Positions 8,755 to 16,735 of a stretch of 64,000 nt of DNA are shown here, in pieces (the stretch's first letter is position 1; the number at the start of each line of letters is the position of its first letter). The notes under the pieces are model-generated. The model searched no databases. It saw nothing but the letters and a program-made list of their open reading frames with translations, and was not told the DNA's origin. A program made the translations under genes and the position numbers. This stretch comes from JARBUG01 sp035628915 (GTDB taxonomy: Bacteria; Bacillota; Sulfobacillia; Symbiobacteriales; Symbiobacteriaceae): contig DASPIW010000052.1 in NCBI GenBank assembly GCA_035628915.1, positions 62,001-126,000 of the forward strand. Direction: 5' to 3'.

Positions 8755-10248
8755 TCAGGCCCCTTCCTTTCGGCCCATCCGCGCCTCGATGCACCTGCGG
8801 GCTACCACCCGGTCGTCGAAGTCGATGGTTCTGTCCCTGAAGATCTGATAGGTCTCGTGCCCTTTGCCTGCAATGATGATCACGTCGTCGGCTGCGGCGA
8901 TCGAAATCGCCCGTGCGATGGCGCTGGCCCGGTCCACCACGATTTCGTAGAACTGGCCCGGCGGCTTGACTTCGTTGACGCCTTTCTCGATATCCCGCAC
9001 GATCGCTTCCGGGTCTTCACTGCGGGGGTTATCCGACGTAATGATCACGTACTCCGACCGTTCGGCCGCGATCCGGCCCATTTGGGGACGCTTGGTGCGG
9101 TCGCGGTCGCCGCCGCAGCCGAAGACGGCGATCACCCGGCCGCGGGCGAAGTCCTGCGCCGTGCGCAGCACATTCTCCAGTCCGTCCGGCGAATGTGCAT
9201 AGTCAACGAACACGCCGAACGGCTGCCCGGCGTCTACGGCCTCCATGCGGCCGGAGACGCCCACGGCGGCCTCCAGCGCCCGCCTGATAACCGGCAGGCC
9301 GACGCCTTCGGCCATGCAGGCCGCGGCCGCGGCCATCGCGTTATAAACATTGAACCGGCCCGCCAGGCGGAGGGTCAGATCCATGTCGCCCAGGGGCGTG
9401 TGCATCAGCACCGAACTGCCCCGGGAGCCGCTGTCAATGCGGGAGGCCCGCACATCGGCCCGGGGGTCCAGGCCATACTCGGTAACCGGCACGGTACACG
9501 CATCGCGGAAGAAGCCTGCGGCGGCATCATCCATATTGAGGACGGCCGCCTTGTTCGGCTTGACGCCGGCTTCGCCGAGCATGTGGAACAGCCGCATCTT
9601 CGCTTCCCGGTAGTTCTCCAGGGTGCCGTGGTAGTTCAGGTGGTCCTGCGTCAGGTTGGTAAAGACCCCAATGTCGAACTCTACATCATCGACACGATGC
9701 ATGTCGAGCCCCTCGGAGGAGACTTCCATCACCACATGGGTGCAGCCCGCCTCGACCATCCGGCGCATCAGTTCCTGGAGGTCGGAAGCCTGGGGCGTTG
9801 TAAGGCTGGCGGGGAGCTCCTGCTGCCCGATGAAGTTATGTACAGTGCCGATGAGCCCCACCTTGTGGCCGGCCTCCATGAGAATGGCCCGAATCAGGTG
9901 GGTGGTCGTCGTCTTTCCGTTGGTGCCGGTCACGCCGATCACCTGCAGCTTGCGGGACGGCCACCGGTTCAGCCGTGCCGAAATGGCGGCGAGGGCCTTC
10001 CGGCTTGACCCGACCTGCAGCACCGGCACGCCCTCCGGCACTTCCATCTCCTGCTCGACCACCACGGCGGAAGCGCCGCGGCGGACCGCGTCGGCTACGA
10101 ACGCGTGCCCGTCGGCCTTGAAGCCCGGCACTGCCACAAACAGGGCGCCCGGCTGGGCCTGCCGTGAGTCATAGACCACCCGGTTCACTTCCGTCTCCGG
10201 GTCGCCCTGCACCAGCCTGCCGAGCCCGAGACACTCACTGAGTCGCAT
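8755..10248 (-). CDS. murE: UDP-MurNAc-L-alanyl-D-glutamate--meso-diaminopimelate ligase
   Basis: MurE adds the third amino acid of the stem peptide. The 497-residue protein carries GVTGTNGKTTTTHLI (P-loop), the VSSEGLDMHR segment, and DNPRSEDP, whose DNPR form is the mark of enzymes choosing meso-diaminopimelate rather than lysine. GKGHE near the C-terminus is also present. I take the ATG at 10248, six bases after GGAGGT, instead of the longer in-frame start at 10347. It is the first of the closely packed ligase genes. Confidence 0.95.
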   Translation of the reverse strand: MRLSECLGLGRLVQGDPETEVNRVVYDSRQAQPGALFVAVPGFKADGHAFVADAVRRGASAVVVEQEMEVPEGVPVLQVGSSRKALAAISARLNRWPSRKLQVIGVTGTNGKTTTTHLIRAILMEAGHKVGLIGTVHNFIGQQELPASLTTPQASDLQELMRRMVEAGCTHVVMEVSSEGLDMHRVDDVEFDIGVFTNLTQDHLNYHGTLENYREAKMRLFHMLGEAGVKPNKAAVLNMDDAAAGFFRDACTVPVTEYGLDPRADVRASRIDSGSRGSSVLMHTPLGDMDLTLRLAGRFNVYNAMAAAAACMAEGVGLPVIRRALEAAVGVSGRMEAVDAGQPFGVFVDYAHSPDGLENVLRTAQDFARGRVIAVFGCGGDRDRTKRPQMGRIAAERSEYVIITSDNPRSEDPEAIVRDIEKGVNEVKPPGQFYEIVVDRASAIARAISIAAADDVIIIAGKGHETYQIFRDRTIDFDDRVVARRCIEARMGRKEGA

Positions 10249-10474
10249 TGAGATACCTCCGAACAGGACCTCTTTCCACCGTCTTGATCCGTTTTCCAAT
10301 GTCCCCATCCGCCCACGTAGCACGGCCGCGACGACACCCCCAGCCAAGACGGGCCGATGCCCTCACTTCCATTGTTTCCACAAGATATACGGGAAATACC
10401 TGCCAGGAGTTCTAAATAATCGTAACGTTCGCCGTCCGCAAAAGGATATGCTCAACCTTCTGAACTCCTGAGGA

Positions 10475-12595
10475 TCACGGCTTCTTTGGCTTTGGCTGCA
10501 GGGTCACACGGACAGGCGTGCCCTTTCGCACCTCAGCGCCGGGTGGCGCCTCCTGATTCACGACGACGCCTTCACCCGCGGCGTCCATGAAAATGCCCCG
10601 CTGGGCCAGCAACTGAGCCGCCTCCTGGAGCGTCCGGCCCGTCAGGTCGGGTACGTGCACTTTTTCGCTGCCCGGTTCGGGCAGGTCCGTGTTGCCGGCC
10701 ATCTGGCCGCCCTTGTAGGCTGTGGAGCCAGCCGCCGGGAACTGGTCGGTCACAAAGGCGCCGGAGCCGTCAAGGAAGAGCTCAAACCCGGCAGCTTTCG
10801 CCACCCTGATTGCTTCCGCCGGAGGAAGATTCACCACCGAGGGGACGATTGCCTGCTCCCGGGGGCGCGGCGGCTGGGGATCCCACGGGTTGGCGGGCTT
10901 GGGCGCCGGCGCCGTCGAAACGGGTGCCTTCAGGTACGCCAGGATCTCCGCCATCGCTTCCCCGAAGATCGGGGCGGCAATCTGGCCGCCGTAGTAGGCG
11001 CCCTGGGGCTCATCGACCGAAATCAGCACCACGACTTCCGGGTTCGGGTACGGGGCAAACCCGACGAACGAAGCGATATACTTGCCCTTCGCGATCTTGC
11101 CGTCGATCACTTTCGTGGCCGTGCCTGTCTTGCCGCCGACCTGGTAGCCCGCCACGCGGGCGTTCTTGCCGGTGCCGGTCTCGACTACGCCGACCATCAG
11201 TTCCTGGACATAGCGGGCCACTTCGGGCGAAATCGCCTGGTTGACCATCTTGGGCTCGATGCGCTCAACCACGCGCCCGTTGGCATCCAGGAACGCCTTG
11301 CCCAGGTGCGGCCACATCAGTCTGCCGTCGTTGGCAATCGCCCCGATGGCCGTCAGCATCTGAATGGGCGAGACGGTCAGCGTCTGGCCGAAGCCCTGGG
11401 TCGCCAGGTCCACGTCGCTGGCCCGGTTTTTGGGAATCCAGGTGCCCACGGCCTCGCCGGGCAGGTCGATGCCGGTCTTCCGATTGAGCCCGAACAGTTC
11501 ATGGTACTTGTAGAAGTTATCCCGGCCCAGCCACATGCCCAGGGTGCCAAAGCCCACGTTGGACGACTTGGCCATCACTTCCCGGATGGTGACGGTCCCC
11601 AGCCCCTTGTGGTCCCAGTTGCAGATCGACCAGCCATTGACCTGCATGCACCCCGGATCGTTGATTGGCGTTTCCTTGTTGATCACACCAGACTGCAGGG
11701 CCGCAGAAGCGGTGACGGGTTTGAAAATCGAGCCCGGCGGCAGCGTATCGGCCACGGTGAAGATACGGCGGAGCTTCATGTCCGAGTTGCCGCCCAGCAG
11801 GGGGTCGTACGTGGGCTGCTGCGCGAGGGCGAGGATCTCCCCCGTCTTCACCTGCATGACGATCATGGCGGCACGCTGGGAGTGGGTTTCCAGCATCGCC
11901 CGCTCCACGTTCTTCTCCGCCAGCCGCTGCATTCCCATGTCGAGGGTGGTCTGCAGCGTCATGCCGGGCTTGCCGGCCATGACCCGGCATTCGCCGCCGT
12001 CCATGGGCAGACCGCGAGCAGTGTATTCGCACTGAATGGCGCCGTTCTCGCCTTTCAGCTTGCTGTTGTACCAGAGTTCCAGCCCTTCAATGCCCTGATG
12101 GTCGAGGTTCGCGATGCCCAGGGCGTGAACGGCCAGTTCGCCTTCCGGGTACTCCCTGCATTTTTCCGGGGCGAAGCCGATGCCCTGGATCTTCAGGGCC
12201 CGCACCTGGTCAGCCACGGCGGGTTTTACCTTACGCTTGAGCCACTCGAAGTAGCTGGGCCGGTTCATGCGCGTCTCCAAATCTTCCGGCTTCATGCCCA
12301 GAATCGGAGCGAGCGCCTGCGCCGCCGCGGGTTTGTTTTTCAGCACGATGGGCTGGGCGTAAATCGACTCGCAGACCACGTTGGTCAGCAGCGGCTGCCC
12401 GTTCCGGTCGAGTATCTCCCCCCGGTCAGCCTGAATCGGTGTTTTCCGCATGCGATAAAGAAAGCCTTTTGTCCCCAGCTCCTCGCCCTGGACAAACTGC
12501 AGGTAGCTCATGCGGCCCACCAGGCTGAGAAAGACCAGCCCGAAGATCCCCATGAGCGCAATGATCCGTCGCCTGCTGTGAATTCCGGCAACCAT
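10475..12595 (-). CDS. Class B penicillin-binding protein with C-terminal PASTA domains (FtsI/SpoVD type)
   Basis: The 706-residue protein has one N-terminal membrane anchor (about residues 12-30), a dimerisation domain with ADRGEILDRNG, and a transpeptidase domain with all three motifs: SIFK (Ser289), SSN (344-346) and KTGT (489-492). Two PASTA-like repeats follow; the second, with VPDLTGRTLQEAAQLL, is the clearer. Such proteins cross-link septal or cortex peptidoglycan, paired with the SEDS polymerase encoded downstream. The ATG at 12595 follows GAGGGCG; the longer reading to 12781 lacks a ribosome site. It is separated from ftsL by a gene of the opposite strand and a terminator, so it probably needs its own promoter. 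Confidence 0.93.
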   Translation of the reverse strand: MVAGIHSRRRIIALMGIFGLVFLSLVGRMSYLQFVQGEELGTKGFLYRMRKTPIQADRGEILDRNGQPLLTNVVCESIYAQPIVLKNKPAAAQALAPILGMKPEDLETRMNRPSYFEWLKRKVKPAVADQVRALKIQGIGFAPEKCREYPEGELAVHALGIANLDHQGIEGLELWYNSKLKGENGAIQCEYTARGLPMDGGECRVMAGKPGMTLQTTLDMGMQRLAEKNVERAMLETHSQRAAMIVMQVKTGEILALAQQPTYDPLLGGNSDMKLRRIFTVADTLPPGSIFKPVTASAALQSGVINKETPINDPGCMQVNGWSICNWDHKGLGTVTIREVMAKSSNVGFGTLGMWLGRDNFYKYHELFGLNRKTGIDLPGEAVGTWIPKNRASDVDLATQGFGQTLTVSPIQMLTAIGAIANDGRLMWPHLGKAFLDANGRVVERIEPKMVNQAISPEVARYVQELMVGVVETGTGKNARVAGYQVGGKTGTATKVIDGKIAKGKYIASFVGFAPYPNPEVVVLISVDEPQGAYYGGQIAAPIFGEAMAEILAYLKAPVSTAPAPKPANPWDPQPPRPREQAIVPSVVNLPPAEAIRVAKAAGFELFLDGSGAFVTDQFPAAGSTAYKGGQMAGNTDLPEPGSEKVHVPDLTGRTLQEAAQLLAQRGIFMDAAGEGVVVNQEAPPGAEVRKGTPVRVTLQPKPKKP

Positions 12596-12808
12596 GGCTT
12601 CGCCCTCCTGACCCTTCGGTAGCCGCCCGTCCACTCGCGGCACGCAGCCATTTGTATGCAGCAAAGCGAGCGAAAAGACGGGCTGCCCCCGGCGAAAGGA
12701 GGCCGGCTCGCGCAAAGCAGAAGGTAATGACGATAGACTAGTCGAATTACTCTGCCGTTCGAGTATCAACGTGAATCGCACTGGCCGTTACGAAGGAGGA
12801 ACAAGCGT

Positions 12809-12967
12809 ATGAGCAAACAAACCTTGACCTCAAAGAGCGACAGCCACAAAGAGGCCGTGCCGGCGGCGCCGAAACCCCAGTTCGCCGCCCCCGCCACCAA
12901 ATGGCTAGGCGTCAAGCAGAACGCGAAGAAGGCGGCTCCGCAGCCCATTCGGCAGAAGAAGCCATAA
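12809..12967 (+). CDS. Small basic Lys/Ala/Pro-rich protein, 52 residues, unknown function
   Basis: This open frame has an excellent ribosome site (AAGGAGG, seven to eight bases before ATG) and ends before a perfect bidirectional terminator, so it looks like a true gene although very short. The product is rich in lysine, alanine, proline and glutamine, with no hydrophobic segment, no cysteine and a strongly basic C-terminus (ending RQKKP). I do not recognise a family. It is encoded against the direction of the surrounding cell-wall genes, between ftsL and the penicillin-binding protein gene. A nucleic-acid-binding or spore-associated role is possible, but nothing in the sequence proves it. 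Confidence 0.6.
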   Translation: MSKQTLTSKSDSHKEAVPAAPKPQFAAPATKWLGVKQNAKKAAPQPIRQKKP

Positions 12968-12981
12968 GGCGGCGGAAACAT

Positions 12982-13015
12982 AACCGAGGGGGGCAGCGCT
13001 GCCCCCCTCGGTTTT
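12982..13015. terminator. Bidirectional terminator between small + gene and ftsL
   Basis: A 32-base perfect palindrome (12982-13013) is flanked by T residues on the plus strand and by A residues that read as T on the minus strand. It can end both the rightward 52-codon gene and the leftward mraZ-rsmH-ftsL transcript. Confidence 0.85.
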
Positions 13016-13035
13016 CATGTACATTCGTGTACGTG

Positions 13036-13566
13036 CTAATTGCCCCTAGGGGCGGCGGCTGCCCTGGCCTCGGTGAAGCGGGCGAAGAACCCCCGCACCG
13101 TGCCGTACAGACCGCCCTTGCCGGGCGCCGGCTCGGCGGCCACGGCCACGGGCGACTGCTCCGGCAGGGGAGCGGCCGCGTTCGGGTCAGCTACCGCTGT
13201 CTTAACGGCGACCGGCCGCGTCATGTTGTGAGCCTTGGCCCATTTCTCCACCTCTTCGATGGGGATGTTTACCCGGCTGGACTTCTCCATGATCTGCTGG
13301 TCCAGGAGGGCCAGCGCCTCCTGCCTGCCCGTCAGCGCATGGGTTTCCGACAGCACCAGCGTGTTGCGGTGCACCACGAAGAGCGACAGCGCCAGCACGG
13401 CCAGCCACCCCAGGCTGCCCAGCACCAGCCCGGCCACGCTTCGCTTCGCCCGGCGGACGGCAGGCCTGGGTGCCGTGCGCGGCTCGCGCTCGACGGGCGG
13501 GAGTGCCCGGGCAGCGTTACCTTCCATATGCCGGTCTAGCGTCGAGAGTTGCCGCGCCAGAGACAT
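13036..13566 (-). CDS. ftsL: FtsL-like bitopic cell division protein
   Basis: The 176-residue protein has a basic cytoplasmic N-terminus, one membrane segment near residues 45-65, and a short periplasmic coiled-coil-like stretch, followed by a longer Ala/Pro-rich tail than usual. Sequence identity in this family is always weak; the call rests on topology and on position between rsmH and the class B penicillin-binding protein gene. FtsL stabilises the FtsQ/DivIB-FtsB/DivIC complex at the septum. No ftsQ/divIB gene is seen in the window. GGGGGG precedes the ATG. Confidence 0.75.
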   Translation of the reverse strand: MSLARQLSTLDRHMEGNAARALPPVEREPRTAPRPAVRRAKRSVAGLVLGSLGWLAVLALSLFVVHRNTLVLSETHALTGRQEALALLDQQIMEKSSRVNIPIEEVEKWAKAHNMTRPVAVKTAVADPNAAAPLPEQSPVAVAAEPAPGKGGLYGTVRGFFARFTEARAAAAPRGN

Positions 13567-13602
13567 TATGTGTCCCCCCCAGGAAGATTTTAGTACAACT
13601 AT

Positions 13603-14529
13603 CTATCGTTTTGCAACTACGCGCAGCTTGGCGCTGCGAGATCTTGGGTTGCTTTCCAGTTCCGTCTCATCCGCCGTCACCGGCTTGCGGGTGACATGCA
13701 CCGCCACCGGCTGCTTGCCGCACGCGCAGACCGGCAGTCCGGGCGGACAGGTGCACGGGTTGACCCAGCGATTGAACGTCTGCTTGACGATTCTATCCTC
13801 CAGCGAATGAAAGGTGATGACCGCCAGCCGCCCGCCGGGCTTCAGGACCTGCACGGCCCCTTCCAGCCCCCGCTCCAGCACCCCGAGTTCATCGTTCACG
13901 GCGATGCGGACCGCCTGAAACGTCCGGCGGGCGGGGTGTCCCCCTTCCCGGCGGGCGCCGGCGGGAATCGCCTTCTTAATCACATCGACCAGGTCGCTCG
14001 TGGTCTTGAGTGGCCGGTGCTTGACGACGAACTGTGCGATGCGCTTGGACCACTTCTCCTCGCCGTACTCCCAGAGAATCCGCGCGATTTCCGCTTCCGG
14101 CCATTCGTTAAGCACGGTGGCGGCCGACGTCGGGTTCTCCCGGTCCATCCGCATGTCCAGCGGCGCATCCTGGTGGAAGCTAAATCCCCGCTCCCCCTCA
14201 TCCAGCTGGTGGGAGGAGACGCCGATATCCATCAGCACGCCGCTGACCGGGCCGGCGCCCAGCCGCTCGATCACCGCGGCGATGTGCTCGAAGTTAGTCT
14301 TGACGAGAATGACCCGTTCTCCAAAAGTCGCCAGGCGCTCGCCGCCGGCCTTCAGGGCGTTTTCGTCCTGGTCGAGGGCGACCAGGCGGCCCGCAGGCCC
14401 CAGCCGGCTCGCAATCTCGAAGGAGTGGCCGCCGCCGCCGAGCGTGCAGTCGACGTACGTGCCAGTTGCGTGGATGTCGAGCCCCTCCAGGGTTTCGCGC
14501 AGCAGTACCGGTACGTGGTGAAAGTCCAA
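13603..14529 (-). CDS. rsmH: 16S rRNA (cytosine(1402)-N4)-methyltransferase
   Basis: RsmH (MraW) methylates N4 of C1402 in the decoding centre of 16S rRNA. The 308-residue protein begins HHVPVLLRETLEGL, has the AdoMet-binding motif DCTLGGGGHS, the DIGVSSHQLD motif, and the C-terminal RPVTADE-like segment KPVTADETELESN. The likely start is TTG at 14529 behind GAGGCGAGG. It lies 15 bases from mraZ and 36 bases from ftsL, the standard head of the dcw cluster. Confidence 0.96.
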   Translation of the reverse strand: MDFHHVPVLLRETLEGLDIHATGTYVDCTLGGGGHSFEIASRLGPAGRLVALDQDENALKAGGERLATFGERVILVKTNFEHIAAVIERLGAGPVSGVLMDIGVSSHQLDEGERGFSFHQDAPLDMRMDRENPTSAATVLNEWPEAEIARILWEYGEEKWSKRIAQFVVKHRPLKTTSDLVDVIKKAIPAGARREGGHPARRTFQAVRIAVNDELGVLERGLEGAVQVLKPGGRLAVITFHSLEDRIVKQTFNRWVNPCTCPPGLPVCACGKQPVAVHVTRKPVTADETELESNPRSRSAKLRVVAKR

Positions 14530-14544
14530 ACAGCCTCGCCTCGC

Positions 14545-14970
14545 TTAGATGTCGAGCAACTTCTCCGCAGTGTCGGCGAACGATTCCTCCGCCTTCTTGC
14601 AGTACTCTGCCCACCTGTCCTTCGCCCAAATCTCCACCCGGCTGGAGACGCCCACGACCACGGCTTCCTTTTCGATGGCGGCGTACTCCCGGAGGTTGGC
14701 TGGCAGGTTGATGCGGCCCTGCGGATCAAGTTCGCACTCGGTGGCACCGGAGAACAGGAGGCGGTTGAACTGGCGGGCGGCGCCGCTGGCGAGCGGGAGC
14801 TGCTTCAGCTTGTCGCCAAATAGCGCCCATTCTTTCTCGGAAAAAACGAAGAGGCAGTTCTCCAACCCTCTGGTGGCAATAAAGCGCTCACCCAGGCCAT
14901 CGCGGAACTTGGCCGGGATGATGAGGCGCCCCTTTGCGTCGACGGTGTGCTGGAACTCCCCCATGAACAT
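14545..14970 (-). CDS. mraZ: Transcriptional regulator MraZ
   Basis: MraZ is a DNA-binding protein of the AbrB-like fold that forms rings and binds repeated short boxes upstream of its own operon. The 141-residue product opens MFMGEFQHTVDAKGRL and has two MraZ half-domains with DxKGR and DPQGRI motifs. I take the ATG at 14970, which gives the family-standard N-terminus; the longer reading to 15024 adds residues unlike the family. It is first in the dcw operon and probably regulates it through the GTGG repeats at 15031-15060. Confidence 0.95.
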   Translation of the reverse strand: MFMGEFQHTVDAKGRLIIPAKFRDGLGERFIATRGLENCLFVFSEKEWALFGDKLKQLPLASGAARQFNRLLFSGATECELDPQGRINLPANLREYAAIEKEAVVVGVSSRVEIWAKDRWAEYCKKAEESFADTAEKLLDI

Positions 14971-15030
14971 GGCTGTTTTCCCCGCTTCGGGCGGCCGCTT
15001 GCGAGGGTGGCCGGTGACCCACAATGGGCC

Positions 15031-15060
15031 AGATCACCACATCGCGCCACTTCTCACCAC
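15031..15060 (-). promoter_or_regulatory. Candidate MraZ box: three GTGG repeats at 10-base spacing
   Basis: On the minus strand GTGG occurs at exact 10-base intervals (starting at 15060, 15050, 15040), about 60-90 bases before the mraZ start and just downstream of the predicted promoter. Known MraZ operators are three or four direct repeats of a TGGG- or GTG-containing box with 10-base period, so this is a good autoregulatory site candidate. Confidence 0.55.
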
Positions 15061-15062
15061 CT

Positions 15063-15091
15063 ACTTTACCACGTCCCCACCGTCATCGCAA
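15063..15091 (-). promoter_or_regulatory. Candidate sigma-A promoter of the dcw operon
   Basis: Reading leftward, TTGCGA (15091-15086) and TAAAGT (15068-15063) are separated by exactly 17 bases. Each hexamer matches four of six consensus positions. The predicted start site near 15056 falls inside the GTGG repeat array, as expected for a repressible MraZ promoter. Confidence 0.5.
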
Positions 15092-15126
15092 GGTTTCGCT
15101 ATGGGACTCTGGTCCTAATTGCAATA

Positions 15127-15160
15127 GAAAAAAAGCCCCGGAGTGTTCTCTCCGAAGGCT
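15127..15160 (-). terminator. Terminator after the ParB-like gene
   Basis: The minus strand forms a GC-rich stem (15134-15143 with 15150-15160, one bulged position) followed by seven T residues. It ends the 16596-15178 transcript before the dcw promoter. Confidence 0.75.
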
Positions 15161-15177
15161 TACCGGCGATATCAGAG

Positions 15178-16008
15178 TTAAATGTCGATTTCCGCGATGC
15201 CATCGATCACATCGCGCACGCTGCCGGCCAGTTCGCCGAGGATTCGCTTGAAGCGGCCCATCATCGTCCGGCCCGGTTGGGCGAGAATGCGGGCAACGGC
15301 GTCGCGGTGGGTAATGTTCTCAGGCCCCTTCGCCGCCCGGAGCATGCCGACATAGTGGTGCAGGAAGTAAAAGACCAGGTCGTCCTCCGTGCGCCCTTCA
15401 AAGCGCTCCGCCATCCCTTCGGACCGCACTAGGCGGCGGACGGGCGCATCGATCTCCGCCAGCCAGACCTGCATGGCATGGGGCAGTTCCAGCTCGTAGC
15501 CAAGGCGCCGGGATTCATTGGCCCGGAACGTCTCCAAATGGCTCAGCAGGCGCCTGTAGGAGTCCGGATTCGAGAACTTGATCGACGAGCATTTGGTGGC
15601 GAACTCAAAGGAGGAGCGTTCACGCCAATAGACGGCGTCTTCCACATCGTCGCTGGACGGGAAGTACTCCTGGACCATGGCGTCCAGGTAGGCAACGCCC
15701 AGCGCCTTGGCGGCAGAGACCCGGTGGTTGCCGTCGGCGACGTAGTAGTGCTCGCCGACCTTGTACGCATGAATGGGCGGGAAGCTGTACCCTTCCTGCA
15801 TCTTCTTGAGGATGTTGGCGTAGCGCTGCTGGGTCGCCTTGTTGATGAGGCGGAACTTCGCGTCAAAGTCGCGCCAGCGCCCCACGCTGCCGATGATCTT
15901 GTCGACCTCGATCGGCATCACCCCGAGGTCACGGGCCTCGCACAGGTTGAGCCGGGCGCACTCCTCATCAAATGAAGAGACGGTGCGGACGGGAAAGAAC
16001 CACGGCAT
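15178..16008 (-). CDS. ParB/Srx-like domain protein, unknown function
   Basis: The 276-residue protein contains DGNHRVSAAKALG near residue 93, the signature of the ParB/sulfiredoxin-like fold, where related proteins hydrolyse CTP or act as nucleases. Preceding residues (FPPIHAYKVGEHYYVA) fit the same fold. There is no helix-turn-helix of chromosome-partitioning ParB, and the second half has no family I recognise. The ATG lies four bases after the stop of the metallophosphoesterase gene, with GGAAG as ribosome site, so the two are coupled. Function remains unassigned; the pairing suggests a nucleotide or nucleic-acid related role. Confidence 0.7.
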   Translation of the reverse strand: MPWFFPVRTVSSFDEECARLNLCEARDLGVMPIEVDKIIGSVGRWRDFDAKFRLINKATQQRYANILKKMQEGYSFPPIHAYKVGEHYYVADGNHRVSAAKALGVAYLDAMVQEYFPSSDDVEDAVYWRERSSFEFATKCSSIKFSNPDSYRRLLSHLETFRANESRRLGYELELPHAMQVWLAEIDAPVRRLVRSEGMAERFEGRTEDDLVFYFLHHYVGMLRAAKGPENITHRDAVARILAQPGRTMMGRFKRILGELAGSVRDVIDGIAEIDI

Positions 16009-16011
16009 CGG

Positions 16012-16596
16012 TCAGACTTCCAGGATATGGTAACGGAAGGCGTTCACCAGTGTAGTGGGCCCCACCTGGGTGACCCGTTCCTGAAAGCATGCGTAGTTCA
16101 AATGCTGGTGCCCGTGGACAAAGTAGCGGGGCCGGTATCTCTCCATGAGCCAGCGGAAGGCCTCCAGCCCCTGGTGGGCGAGGTCGCAGCCTTCGTGGTA
16201 GCCCTTGGGCGGGGCGTGCGTGACCAGAATGTCGATGCCGCCCTTCAGCCAGATGCGGGGGAGGGTTCGGCGCACCTTCCACCACATCTCCCGTTCCGTG
16301 TACTGAACCACCGGGTGGTTGGTGTACAGTCGGCACCCCTCAAAGCCCACCAGCCGCAAGCCCCGGTAAGTCACCACCTTGCCGTCGATGTTCGTCCACC
16401 CCTGCGGGCACGCCCCGGGGTCGTGATTGCCACGCACGTAGTAGGCGGGCACATTGAATGAGGAGGCGAGAAAGTCCAGATATTGATCCGTCAGGTCACC
16501 GCATGAGATCAGCGCGTCAATGCCCTGAAAGCGGCTGAGATCGAGGTGGTCGTAGAGCGCCGGGTGAATCTCGTCCGACACGGCCAGAATACGCAC
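16012..16596 (-). CDS. Calcineurin-like metallophosphoesterase
   Basis: The 194-residue protein has the metal-binding motifs in family order: an early AVSDEIH (the usual DxH is shifted to DEIH), CGDLTD, GNHD, VTHAPPKG and GHQH. It is a soluble two-metal phosphoesterase; substrates in this family range from cyclic nucleotides to protein phosphates and cannot be told here. It is the first gene of a two-gene leftward operon and is divergent from the GH3 glycosidase gene. Confidence 0.85.
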   Translation of the reverse strand: MRILAVSDEIHPALYDHLDLSRFQGIDALISCGDLTDQYLDFLASSFNVPAYYVRGNHDPGACPQGWTNIDGKVVTYRGLRLVGFEGCRLYTNHPVVQYTEREMWWKVRRTLPRIWLKGGIDILVTHAPPKGYHEGCDLAHQGLEAFRWLMERYRPRYFVHGHQHLNYACFQERVTQVGPTTLVNAFRYHILEV

Positions 16597-16692
16597 TCTA
16601 CCCCACCTTCCGCTTTCACTTCAGTGCCCTCATTATAGCACCACGAAATGTACCAGATTGCAGGAGAATCGGAATCCCGTCACGAATCCGGT

Positions 16693-16710
16693 TCCGAAAA
16701 CGTTTTCGGA
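16693..16710. promoter_or_regulatory. LacI-family-like operator, 18-base perfect palindrome
   Basis: The palindrome TCCGAAAACGTTTTCGGA with central CG has the form of LacI/CcpA-family operators. It lies 26 bases before the GTG of the GH3 glycosidase gene, a position from which a bound repressor could block transcription. No LacI-type regulator gene is in the window. Confidence 0.6.
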
Positions 16711-16735
16711 GATAGTCAAACAGGAGATGGTTCCT

